Shown piece by piece: positions 41,087 through 51,994 of a stretch of 64,000 bases of DNA; position 1 is the first letter of the stretch; each line of letters begins with the position of its first letter. The DNA lies in assembly GCA_030765065.1 (NCBI GenBank), contig CM060990.1, positions 465,294,321-465,358,320 of the forward strand, written 5' to 3'. The notes beneath the pieces are model-generated. The model was not told the origin of the DNA. It saw only the letters and a program-made list of their open reading frames with translations, and did no database searches. The DNA comes from Deroplatys truncata. Taxonomy: Eukaryota > Arthropoda > Insecta > Mantodea > Mantidae. Made by a program: the position numbers and the translations under genes.

Positions 41087-42660
41087 TAACACCAGATTAC
41101 AAATGAATTTTTTTTTTCTGCAGTACGATTAAAAATAGGCAACTTTTACTAATTTTGGTGCACAGAATTAAAAAATGAATTCCGTTTTTCCGTTGCACAT
41201 CTCATTTTGACACGACAATGTTCAGTGAAAATAATTGTAAAATTTGCAAAAATATTACACACTCATATACCACTTTTAAAGAAAATAAAGAAGAAGAATA
41301 ACAAGAAAGTGCACCTGAATTTGAGAATGTACATTAGCTATCTTGTCTACCCCTTTTTCTTTTCCCATGGAACTTCAGTGTATGATTTTCTCAAGTGTTC
41401 TCTGGTAGGTTCATCACATGCAAGACACCAGCAGTAATCGACCATCATATGTATGTCCAAACATCCCTGATAAAGTTCTTCAGAATCTTTTAAGTCCTGG
41501 TGAAACCTTTCACCTTGCTCTTCAATGACAGCTCCTAAATTCGATAAGAAGTAGTCAAGATGTGACTTGAGGAAATGAAGCTTTAAACTCATATTACAGC
41601 CGAGCAGTCAGAAATTTTCCAGCATATTTCAAACAATTTCTTAGGATTGAGGGTCTTTCACATTGCCCAGAAATTAACCTCTCTGAATCCATTCCATGCA
41701 TCTTTTTCAACTTCATTGATAGAGCTGGTAAAATTAACATCTTTCATCAATTTCCTTATCTGTGGTCCATCAAATACTCCCTCTCTGATTTTAGCCTCTG
41801 ACGATGGAAACTTTGTGCATAAGTACTGGAAGCAAGGGCAACTTCTGTCAAATGCTTTCATGAATTGCTACTTCTTGCCAAGTTTTATGTCTAATGGAGG
41901 GAGTAGGATTTTTTGATGATCAAGAAGAGGCACATTAGTAACATTTTTTGATCCAGGTTGCAGTTGCTGCCTCTCAGGCCACTGGTCAGTTTCACAATGT
42001 TTGTCCCTCACCCTGCTATCCCATTCGCAAAGAAAACAAGCGAATTTTGTGTATCCTCCCTGTTGTCCTAGTAAGCAGACCAATGACCTTCAAGTCACCA
42101 CATATTTGCCACTCCTGGTCGCGGTACTTAATTTTCTCAAGAACACGCTTCAGAGTTTCATAAGACTCTCTTAGGTTCATAGAATGTGCAAGCAGTATTG
42201 AAGCTAACTTGTTGCCACTATGAAGTAACACTGTCTTAAGACTTCATTTGGAAGAATCAATGAAAAGACGCCAGTTACTTGGCTCATATACTTCCCTGCC
42301 CAACTGTTGAATAAGATTACGCACAAAACGCAAGTTGATCTTCTTCTGTGTAGTACTTGTGGAACTGTATTTCAAGATTCCTATACCACGGAAATGTAAT
42401 GCCAGGTGATAACAAATTCTTCTCCTGTAGTCTTGAGCCTGGTAATCAACCTTTTTGTTTTGCAAGGCCTAAATCCCTCACTAAATCATTTAACTCAAAT
42501 TGGTTAAACTGTTGTGAATTATCAAATTCTTCTGGATCAGAAACCAACTCATTGTCGGAAGTCATGGAGCTGCTTTCAGATTCACTAAAATTGAGGTCTT
42601 CTGGTGGTGCAGGTATGGGTAGTTCAGGTCCATGAGGAATAGGCTTTGTAGCCGAGTTCA
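41087..42660 (-). pseudogene. 'IDSSKRSLK' family transposase-like protein, copy 2
   Basis: Same block order as 9313-10981, read on the minus strand: FELNDLVRDLGLAKQK, LPGSRLQEKNLLSPGITF, NWRLFIDSSK at a frame break, LLHSGNKLASILLAHSMNL, LGQQGGYTKFACFLCEWDSR, NVTNVPLLDHQKILLPPLDI, PSSEAKIREGVFDGPQIRKL, MSLKLHFLKSHLDYFLSNLG, EEQGERFHQDLKDSEELYQG and MMVDYCWCLACDEP. It retains the GGYTK-CFLC block that copy 1 has lost around 10250. At least five frame shifts and one in-frame TGA (after GLAKQKG). The 3' non-coding end (41087-41340) resembles that of copy 1. Confidence 0.75.
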
Positions 42661-43396
42661 GATTAGGATATTAATTCCTGTCTTATTTTTGTTGTTGTAG
42701 CAAGTAGCTTTGCACATGCAAAAGTAACAATCATCATGGTGATTCTGCTGCTCTCTCCATATCATTGGTTTGGCAAACAACATTGCCTTCCGTTTTCCTT
42801 CATACCAATAATATAATCCCTCAACACAACTGTTACATGCAATATGAGTCGCAAATGATTTATTCTGATCACCAACTTTCTCTTTAAAATGAGTAATATA
42901 GTTTCTTTGTTTGTGAGTCTATTTTATGTACCTTCTCATCAAACACACCCAAAAATGTAACAAAACTTCTGAGTACTTTGTAGACACTCTCTCCTGCGCA
43001 ATCCTGATGTAGAAGTAATACTCAAACTTTTATTTTAGCACTACACATATAGAAGACGAATGTGCATACTAACACAAGTTTTCAGCTCAACTGAAGTTGA
43101 GATCTATGATAGCTGTAAATGTAAACATAAATACCTCACAAGAAGACAGACCTAACACATAGAACAAAACTGATAGATGCTGGGAATATAAACATAAACA
43201 TCTGGGTGAAAGGGGAGGATGGAAGTGAGCTGATTAGGAAGAAAATCAACAACAGATTTAGAGTAACATCATGAAACGCAGCAGTAAGCTGCATAAGCTG
43301 AATGAATTTAGCACCATAGACATATATGCACATATCATAAAAACTGCCACAAACAAAAATGTTCCTTTATACCGCAGAATCAATGTTGACCAGTGT
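42661..43396. other. No supported gene
   Basis: Probably includes the N-terminal part of copy 2 in unrecognisable form (cysteine-containing scraps near 42700-42850). A 65-codon frame at 43136-43333 is not recognised. Confidence 0.4.
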
Positions 43397-43615
43397 AATT
43401 AATTGTTCTTCCACACATATCGTGTGCAGGACAAGGTTGGAAAGCAGAATCAGATGACTGAAAATTCAATGCCATAGCCAGGATTTGAACCATGGATCTT
43501 CCAGTCTCCATCTGGTTGCTGTAATAAACTGAGCTGCTCTGGCAACATGCTGTTATGACATTAAATTCCTCAACTGACTTGCATTTTTCCCGGTAAAGCA
43601 CAAGGAGATCTCAAA
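43397..43615 (-). mobile_element. tRNA-derived SINE, left arm
   Basis: Minus-strand GAGCAGCTCAGTTTATTACA (A box region), CATGGTTCAAATCCTGGC (B box), TTTTCAGTCATCTGATTC and ACGATATGTGTGGAAGAAC. Partner of the plus-strand copy that follows. Confidence 0.8.
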
Positions 43616-43623
43616 ATAATTCA

Positions 43624-43844
43624 TTTGAGATCTTCTTGTGGTTTTCCAGGAAAAATGCTAGTCAGTTGGGTAATTTAATGTCATACTGGCATGTTGCCAT
43701 GGTAGTTCAGTTAGTTAAAACAATTGGATGGAAACTGGAAAATCTGTGGTTCAAATTCTGGCTATGACATTGAATTTTTCAGTCATCTGATTTTACCTTT
43801 CCAACCTTTTCCTGCACACGGCTTGTGTGGAAGAACAATTAATT
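43624..43844 (+). mobile_element. tRNA-derived SINE, right arm
   Basis: Plus-strand GGTAGTTCAGTTAGTTAAAA (A box region), GTGGTTCAAATTCTGGC (B box), TTTTTCAGTCATCTGATTTT and CGGCTTGTGTGGAAGAAC. Confidence 0.8.
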
Positions 43845-45163
43845 TGCGTATTGTCTCATCTTACATTCATATTGTAGTTTCATTCATTCTGTGACTTTTT
43901 TTTGGGGGGGGGGGCAATATGAGGAGTGTAGGGCACTGTGCCATTGGCTACCTCACCCAACCCTTGCTATGCCACTGAAGATATGAATGGTGGACCATGA
44001 CTGGTATTATAAATTATGTACAATTTTTCCAGAGTTTGTATAAAGTACTAGAAATAAGCTTAACTAAATTGTCTTAATTAAACTGTGTTTCTAGTTTAAA
44101 TGCTGACCATTCTAGCTGTAATATATGAGGTGCAATGGCTGTAGATGTCCGTTCTTTTAGGAGGCCAGCAGTGAATATAATTTTAACAGAGAAGATGTCT
44201 TGCGATGTAGACCCAGATATTACAACTCCCCGATAGTGATGCAGCTACAGATATATAAGAGGTTTATTTTAATTATCCTGTATTTAATTTCAACTTGGTT
44301 CTTATTTCGGTGTTTATTATTTGTATTTCCGTGCTTATTATTATTATCATCATCGAACAGTACACAGTTCTATTGCATTATAAACATGAGTCCATGTGTT
44401 TTGTGTTTGCTCCTCACAGCTGATACAAACACAAGGCTAATCTGGAGGGATACATAATGTTTTGTTTACATCAAGTCTGGTTCTAAGACAGGATCGTTTA
44501 GGTAAAAATAAAAGTAGGATACGTTAGTTCATAACCTGTTCCATTAAATACTGAAATACAGTGTTGGATATATGTACATCAGAGGCAACTCAAGCACAGA
44601 TCATTTGTTAGATAATTGGAAAGAGTATCTAATAGTATGTAGCATTGTGATCAATGTTAGTTTTTGTATGAAATGTATAGTTATAGAGGCTGAATTAAAA
44701 TTCATTCAGTCATTCAAACGCTGAAATAAAATAATTTACTTTGATTTACTGTAATCTCAAGAATTGCTTAATAAAATACCCATTTTGCTTTTATTTATTT
44801 CTGTTGAAGTTTACATTAACATGTGAACTTGAAGTTTTCTGTATCTGACAGTTACAACCTATTGTGCATATTCCAGTTTTACTAAGCAAGAATTATGAAA
44901 TGTTTAAGTTAGAGCAACATTTGCTTTCACTTCTTTGTTTAAACTTAGAGCAAATGGTTCAGATTTAGTTCCATTTATTAATTCACTGCAAATGCATGAA
45001 AGAATTGTCTTGTGAATTAAAAATCATGAACACAACTTAATATAATCCTGTAATGGGCCCTAGTGCCTTTGGAAACTTGCCACAGCTTCTACTGTGAGGA
45101 AAATGTGACCTTACCCTTCTGTATGATCTCTCACTCGCCTGCAAGATGAAGCAAACAGTTGCC
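43845..45163. other. No supported gene
   Basis: Includes a G-run (GGGGGGGGG) near 43910. An 85-codon frame at 44200-44457 is hydrophobic and unrecognised. Otherwise AT-rich. Confidence 0.45.
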
Positions 45164-45929
45164 AAATGAGGAGCGTTTTTTCAAAACTCGATAGATGCAC
45201 TAAAATGCATTTCTGAAAAAAATGATTTTTTTTGTACTCATTAGCGATTGGTTAGCACTACAATTTTTTATGATTCATTCTCCTTCCTGTCTGAACACTG
45301 GGAAAACAAACAGCATAGTTTAATTGCGAAATTTTGAAGTTTTAAAACTCAAGAGTTTTTTTTCAAAAACCGATAGATTCTGATAGACTTTTTTGCATGA
45401 ATGTGAAGTTAGCATGTTGAATATGAGATTTTGTTGTTTATTGTCAAGGATAAGCTATTTTTACTTGTTAACTTCATTATGGAATACCTTTTTTATGAAC
45501 ATAAAATTATTAAATGCTTAGTAGATATGTTTATTTGATGTTTTAATGCTTTGTTTATCGTATTAATTTATTCACTTTTATTTTGAATATTTGATAAATA
45601 TTTTGCCAGCCTTAGCATAGCAGCAATATTTGTAATTTCTGATTACACAATTCTTTGTTATTCATTTTTTATTTATTTATATATTAATGTTTTATTTATT
45701 TTTACCTTTTTGTAAACACATAATGTACTATACAACCACCATATTAATATTTATACAGATTAGTTAGTAGTTAAACTTAGAAAGCAATTACCACTACATT
45801 CACAATAATAATATTTATTTTACTTACATACTAAACATATTGAATACAATACAAAGAAATCACTATTTTATATTTATAAGAATATGAATAAGTAAAGTTA
45901 CAGCTTTAACTGCCTCTCCTAGCACATCC

Positions 45930-47329
45930 TTATAGCGAAGCGGAATATGCATCAGGGCTCAAGATATTTTCTTTTTTCCTTAACTCTTTTTCAATTCTGC
46001 TGGAAACTCTATCTGGAGGGATATAACTGCGTCCACGCATTGGGTAGATATGTGAAATGTGGGAAAATTGTCTACTGTTCTCCAAGAAAGCAATAAGATT
46101 GAACATCATCACACTATTCTTGTCCTTACTAGAGCAAGAGTATGAAAGTAAACGAATGATAGAAGGAGCCTTACTGGAGATCCTTTCTTCCAGTTCCAAC
46201 AAGAAGTGGTGCAAAGCAGAGGCAACCTGGTTGCAGCCTTTAGCTGATTCAGTTTCCAACCACGTGTACAAGAAAATATTGTCTTTGTTCTAGGTTTTAG
46301 AACGAATCATTATGCATACATTATACAACCATACCTGCCTTGCATAGAATACCTCGCTAACTGAAAGTTTAGGCAGCGGTTGATTCTGCTGCATATCAAA
46401 TCAAATAGTGATTGTCCCGGAGTTTTCCTCTTTCAATAGCTGATAAAACCTTTTTGAATGGAGCTTGTGCAGTCTGTAGATGGTACTTAATTCATTTTTC
46501 TTTTCCACATCTGCTTCTGTCTTAATCTTCATCAGACCCATTTTGCAGATTGAGCATGTATCAGTGTGTGGTGTATGGAATGAAGGATTGAAGAAGTTGT
46601 AAAATGTGTATTTATATTTTGACAATGAGCAGACTGTATGTAGCATTTTCTTCTTTTGTTCCAAAAGTTTGTGTACATTTTTCTGATACTAAGTTCTGGA
46701 GGTAAATATTCTCTCCTTGATTTTGCTCTTCCATAGCGGCTCTCCCTACATCTGTACTTCTTAATGTCTTCCTTTACAGCAGCGGTATTATTCCTGTTCT
46801 ATCACTCCCTCTGGTTTCCTTTGGCACATTTCCAGATGAATGAAATTTTCTAGCCAGGAGAGATAATCTGTTTTTTGACACTCCTGTGATTCCTTGGAAG
46901 CTTGCAGCGCATACTAACAATACTCGGCCATCATTAGTTCTCACACTATATTTTATGCTTACTTCTATTTGCAACTTCTTTCTTCACCACTCTGTGATTA
47001 GGAGATGTAATGGTCATATATTTCACAAAGAATTTATCTTGATCTATTTTGTTGAGCACGGAAAGGTGTTGGTGAAATTTGCTTATATCACTGTAAGACA
47101 ATGCAGCTACATCACAATGCTTATTTCCTTTACTTTTAGGATTTTGTGGAGTGCACTCGAGACCATATGAACATGATATTGCTGGAGTATGATCCTTCTT
47201 TGACTTACAGTTTGATTTCCTTTCTTTGTTTCTGCGATTCCTGCCTCCCGCGCATTCTGTGACTAGTACAGTTTCACAATCTGAGCTCCTGTTCATTGTG
47301 CATAGCATGTGCACGGCACGGTGTATCAA
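45930..47329 (-). pseudogene. Sola-like DDD transposase, copy C
   Basis: From the N-terminus: SSDCETVLVTECAGGRNRR, KHCDVAALSYSDISKFHQHL, then after a frame shift CAASFQGITGVSKNRLSLLA and SSGNVPKETRGSDRTG, SRREYLPPELSIRKMYTN, FFNPSFHTPHTDTCSICKMG, FDMQQNQPLPKLS (first D intact, after a stop), VFYARQVWLYNVCI, LLSYSCSSKDKNSV (second D replaced by Y) and YPMRGRSYIPPDRVSSRIEK (third D intact). It reads through at least four frame breaks. It is more similar to copy A than to copy B in block spacing. Confidence 0.82.
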
Positions 47330-47696
47330 CTAGGAATAAATATACCATAACAAAGATTGCAGAAATTAATGTGAAATCCAAGAACAGTGAGCAGCCAATG
47401 CCAATGATGCAGCAGTGTAACAAAGCTTGCAGAAATGAGTCAGAATTCCAAGAATCACAACAGTGAGATAGCTGTCAATGCCAACATAACATTTCATATA
47501 ATTAAGGTTGCTATTCGCTGTGTCAGAATACAATAAAATTGCACCTATCGACTTTTGATTTAACTGAGCAAGTGCACCTATCGAGTTTTGAAAAAACTGC
47601 TACTATGGCTTACCTTCTACACAGGGTATGTATCGAGGTATGCAAAATCTGATTTAACAGAACAATGCAGGAGGTGCAAATTATGCCGATACTATA

Positions 47697-49014
47697 CAGA
47701 ATGTATTTTTATTGGTGTCATACATTTGGGGGATGTGTCCCTGACATCAAAACAGTAAAAAAAGTTCATATGAACATGGGTCTGAAAATCATTTATTTGA
47801 GTTACAACACAAAATCTGAAGTTACAAAAATTGCTCGAAGTGGCTTCCTCTTGCTTCAATGCATGCAGTAAGCCTGCGTTCCATGCTCTGGTGTACTCTG
47901 TTGAAAATTCCTGGTGTGTTTAGTATTTGGTCAAATCCAGTTTGGATACTTCCTCTCAAAATGTCAACATCAGCTACAGTAGTTGCATAAACCAAGGAAT
48001 TCAAATGTCCCCAGATGAAGAAATCCATTGGATTCAGATCAGGCAATTGAGCAGGCCATGTAATGGGTCCCCCTCGACCAATCCATCTTTGTGGAAATCG
48101 ATCATTGAAAAATTAACAAACTATCACACTGAAATGAGTTGGAGCACCATTGTGTAAAAACCACATTCGTTGGATGATGTCCAGAGGCACATTATCAGTT
48201 AAGTGATGCAACTCATTTCTGAGAAACTGGAGATAGGGTTGTCCATTCAGACGCGGAGGGAAGAAGTAGGGACCAATAAAGTGATCATGAATGATTCCAC
48301 CCCTAACATTGAGAGAGAACCTCTGTTGATGGTTGTCCTGTCATACTTCATTAGGATTTTCAAATGCCCAGTTATGAGTGTTATGAAAATTGAAGATGCC
48401 ATTGCGAGTAAAACCAGCCTCATCCATGAAAAAGATACAGGCTAGGAAATTGATGAACACAGTGCACTGCTGTAACATGCGTTGACAGAACGTCTTCTTG
48501 GCTCAAAGTCCGCCTCATTTAATCCTTGCACACATTGAAGGTGATACGGGTACAGAATATTTTCATGCAGAATTCTCCAGATAGTCATATGACTAACTCT
48601 TTCCCTTACAGCCATACGTCTTGTGCTTTGTGAAGGGCCTGCATCCACGGCACAAAGAACTCATTCTTCAAGCTCAATGCCTTGTACCACTCTTGGTCTC
48701 CCAACATCCCTAGTACTCCTCTCAAATGTGCCATTCTCCCTCAAGTGTTGGTGAATTCATGCGAATGTTCTTGCACACGGTAACGGTCTGTCAGGGTACC
48801 TTTCTACATAAAGTTCACGTGCTCAAGCTGCAGTGTCATCTGCATGGCCATAGGTGTAGTGCATATCCATCTGTTCACTCATGGAATACATCTTCTTGGA
48901 CCTATAACAACGAAATGGTTGATTTGCAGACCCATGAACATATGAACTTTTTTTATTGTTTTGATGTCAGGAACATGTCCCCCAAATGTACGACACCAAT
49001 AAAGATACATTCTG
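47697..49014 (-). mobile_element. Mariner-like element, 1318 bp, 88-bp TIRs, nested in element C
   Basis: The left TIR 47697-47784 begins CAGAATGTATTTTTATTGGT, and the inverse of 48927-49014 begins CAGAATGTATCTTTATTGGT. They stay similar for 88 bp up to CATGGGTCTG. TA lies on both sides (47695-47696 and 49015-49016), the standard mariner target duplication. It sits between the transposase and the right TIR of element C. Confidence 0.92.
47822..48905 (-). pseudogene. Mariner-like transposase, inactive
   Basis: Reading down the minus strand: MYSMSEQMDMHYTYGHA, RELYVERYPDRPLPCARTFA, HLRENGTFERSTRDVGRPR (end of first helix-turn-helix), STRRMAVRERVSHMTIWRIL with YPYHLQCVQGLNEADFEPR (second), FMDEAGFTRNGIFNFHNTH (first D), RGGIIHDHFIGPYFLPPRLN, RMWFLHNGAPTHF (second D changed to N by one base, codon 48149-48151), GPITWPAQLPDLNPMDFFI (third D) and TPGIFNRVHQSMERRLTACI. 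A few frame shifts and a stop. In mariners the two Asp of the core bind the catalytic metals, so this copy is dead twice over. Confidence 0.88.
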
Positions 49015-49075
49015 TATATAGCTCAATTTCCTAAAATTTTGCATCTATTGAGTTTTGAAAAAACGCTCCTCAAAT

Positions 49076-51011
49076 GTCTCCTTTTTCCAAAGCACTTTTC
49101 TAAAATTATGTTGAAGATTGAAGTAAAGTGTTTATAAACTTTCAATTTATTTATAGATATTTCTCTCTGGTTTAAAGGACGACATTTGTATTCTTCCTAA
49201 GCAAAAAACATGAGCCTCAATATTATTTTTGGACTGCTGAGGTTGGAGTTATTTATGTAGCTCCAAATTATATCAGCAGAACAAATGTTGTATAATATGC
49301 ATTTTCCCCCAAGTGAAAAGAATGAATCTCAATTATAAATGCCATACTAAAGAAATCAAAATATGAATTAAATCTAATTGCAACCAGGTGCAGGTTAGTA
49401 ATTCCCAAAACCTGCTGTACTGAAAAACGATGATATGCTTAGATGTAGCTTTTTTGGTTAGTAGGGCAGTAAATCCCTTCCTTCCAGTATGTCTTCTTTA
49501 ACGACGTATGTCCACAATTACACAGTAACAAAAGTTAATATCATTTTAAAATATTAAATTTTGGAATGCACATTTCTTATTGTTAAGAGCTTATTTAAAT
49601 GCTAAAAATCATTATTTTTAATGCTAAAAAGTCTGTGTCTATTTATTACATTTGAGAATTTTTAAATTTTAACATAACAGAAAATGCCCATACTTCACAA
49701 CATTTAATTATACGTCAGATGCATATTTTAACATTAATTATTTTGTCTTCAGCAGTTTCTCCCAACTGAAGAGAATACGTGGATGTTTCTCTTCTGTGAA
49801 ATATGGATATGGAGTATCTTAATACTCAGAACTTACTCATCATTTAGCTCAGAGAATTTTTTCATTCAGTAATAAACAAATCAAAATCAAAAGTATTGTT
49901 TCAAGTGAGTAAGGGGGATACTCCAATCCTTAGTGCTAATAGAGTCACATTTTTAGCTATCACTGAAGAGATGGAAACATATGAAATAAAGCAACAATTA
50001 GTGCATCACATCATCTAGGATCTGAATGTTCAAAAGAATATCAAGAACACATCCAAGTTAAGGATACCTTGGTGATACCTTATTACAGTGAAAATGTATC
50101 TCATGCACATGATGCAAGTGGTACTAAAGGATGTGGCTGCTCCTACTATACATTCCATGAGAATGCTTAGCTGGCAACATTTCTCACTCACTTCAGAGAT
50201 GGCCTAGGGCTTCTCTAACAAATAATTCAAACATACACACTGGTTAATTTAATGTACACCAACTTGCTTCTTTATACTGCATTTTGGCAATTCTTTCTTT
50301 CTTTATTTTTTTTAAACAATCCACATATTTCAGGTGACTTAGTTCAGCCATGCTGTGTAGAGCTATGTTTCCTGCAAATACAAAAGTAAAAAGAGATGCT
50401 GCCTCACAAAGGGGCAGTATTTCATACTGAAAGCAACATGTGCCAATATCACTGTCTTGCTTTAGTAAGCAAGCACCATCAACACCATCCAGGTTTCCTT
50501 TACCACTTTTATGCACTCATAGAAGAGGTTTCAAAACAACAGTTTTCTGCATTTTTGATGATTTTGTTTGTTTGTTGTTAACATGCATCTTACCGCACCA
50601 TTTAAGTGCAAGATGATTCAGTAAATAAAAATAGGGGAAAAACAAGGTTATATATGTCGAACCCTGAAATGGTCTAATTGATTGATGCAGTAGTCTAATT
50701 ACTGACCTGAGTCACATTGAGGCTATTTGTGTGGTAGCTACTGGTTCAAATGCAGTTGATTGGTGAAATACAAAAACAGCTTGATTTTTGTCTTTTATCC
50801 CTCGGACAAAAGCTATTTATGATGATTCCTTTGTGCATAAAGTTGTATATATGTATTATAACCATAATGAAAGAGACTTTAAAAATACTTCAAATGCATA
50901 GAAGAAAGAAAAATATGCCTGAGTAACTTGCAGGATGACAAGTTTCTCAGAAGGCACTTCTTTCCTAGATCATCTACTAAATATTTTATCTATTGATAAG
51001 TTTAAAATTAC
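49076..51011. other. No supported gene; intron candidate
   Basis: AT-rich, probably the intron after the TXNDC15-like exon. At 50372 the minus strand has a good acceptor (TTTTTACTTTTGTATTTGCAG) in the right phase to follow that exon, but the resulting short peptide (NIALHSMAELSHLKYVDCLK...) does not resemble the expected transmembrane C-terminus. I do not call it an exon. Confidence 0.45.
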
Positions 51012-51142
51012 CTGTGTATTTTGACAGGAATTTGCTGAACATTTCTAGATTATATTCTGAATCATTGAATTTTGCAACTGGTCGCCCGTTGTGGAACAAC
51101 ATCAATGAGGGTACACCAACTACTCCATATTGCGTATTGAAG
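51012..51142 (-). CDS. Single exon of a TXNDC15-like thioredoxin-domain protein
   Basis: A 131-nt exon between a strong acceptor (TTTCTTTTCTTTCTTTAG) and a consensus donor (ACACAG|GTAATTT), starting in phase 2 and ending in phase 1. It encodes NTQYGVVGVPSLMLFHNGRP and VAKFNDSEYNLEMFSKFLSK then YTG. The cis-proline loop (GVPS) and following beta strand are the second half of a thioredoxin fold. The R-P-x-A-x-F-N segment is what I know from thioredoxin domain-containing protein 15, an ER/ciliary-type membrane protein with an N-terminal signal. There are no stops, which fits purifying selection. Upstream exons (with the C-x-x-C-like site) and the transmembrane exon were not found in the window, so flanking introns are large. 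Another thioredoxin-like protein is possible. Confidence 0.72.
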
Positions 51143-51990
51143 CTAAAGAAAGAAAAGAAAAGAAAAAAAAAGAATTAATAGTATTTATTTTAATATATCA
51201 TGATAACTACCTGTAAAAACACAGAAAAAGTAGACAAATTATTTTTTTATGCTTCAACTGTAGTTAAAATATAAAAAGTTTGTGGCTACACTAATCAGTT
51301 CTTTTTCTTTTCTTCTTGTGATACAGTTTTTGGACTGAAAGAGAGGTGTGTATGTATGTGTGTTTTTTGTGTGCTATGCATGTGTGAAGTGCAACTTAAA
51401 ATGATGGACCTGAATTCAGAAATGTATTCTGTGAAGTCTAATGAATGTATCATATTGTGAGAAGATGCATGTTTTAAAATTTTAGTTTCTATTTGCTTTC
51501 TGGTGCAAGGAATCAGCAATAAGCAGTTAAAGACTGACTGGAGAACAGAAATCTTATTGTGTGCTTGGCTATATGTAAACAACTCTAAAGATGAGTGTTC
51601 AGCAGTGTTTCTGAACCAAATATCATATAAACCTGCCTACTAGGAATGCAATTCATAAGTAGTATGCACAATACAGAGATTCTGGCTACATCTGTAAACA
51701 AAACTCAATGGCTGTCCATCAACTGGGCAAGAGAGAGTGGATGGAGTTCACACACATTTTGTGTAATCACAGAAGTCTACCTACCACAGCAACAGAACTT
51801 AAACTCGCACAGAAAACTGTATGGCAGACTCTGAGAAATGTTTACTATTACAACCCTACCACTTGCAAGTGATTCAAAGCTTCAAAGAATTCATCTTTTT
51901 CCACTACTGTAAGGAAGTCACCATAGAAGGATGCTTGCAAACTATAGTTGGTGTCTTTTAAACAGATTACCACCCTCACGCCATTAAAAG
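51143..51990. other. No supported gene
   Basis: Intronic if the TXNDC15-like exon is real. Minus-strand frames at 51295-51582 and 51848-52048 are unrecognised. Confidence 0.45.
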
Positions 51991-51994
51991 AAAA

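Larger units (their letters stand above)
43397..43844. repeat. 448-bp imperfect inverted repeat made of two SINE copies
   Basis: The outer ends are AATTAATTGTTCTTCCACAC (from 43397) and its inverse AAGAACAATTAATT (to 43844). The centre is GATCTCAAA, an 8-nt loop (43616-43623), and TTTGAGATC. The arms are roughly 219 bp each and similar throughout. Left arm carries the SINE on the minus strand, right arm on the plus strand. A transcript through it would form one long hairpin. Confidence 0.9.
45168..49071 (-). mobile_element. DNA transposon, Sola-like, 32-bp TIRs, with nested mariner (element C)
   Basis: The left end 45168-45199 begins GAGGAGCGTTTTTTCAAAAC, and the right end 49040-49071 is its inverse complement with 31 of 32 bases matching. 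AAAT flanks both sides (45164-45167 and 49072-49075), the same four bases that flank element A. Near 47530-47600 two further copies of a GCACCTATCGA-TTTTGA motif form subterminal repeats. Removing the mariner leaves about 2.6 kb, close to element A in size. Transposase on the minus strand. Confidence 0.88.

Noticed and set aside
43905..43920. G-run as a possible G-quadruplex or regulatory site
   Set aside because: A single homopolymer run without the four separated tracts a quadruplex needs.
50244..50516. Possible final exon of the TXNDC15-like gene
   Set aside because: The acceptor and phase fit, but the peptide has no transmembrane segment and no similarity to the expected C-terminus.
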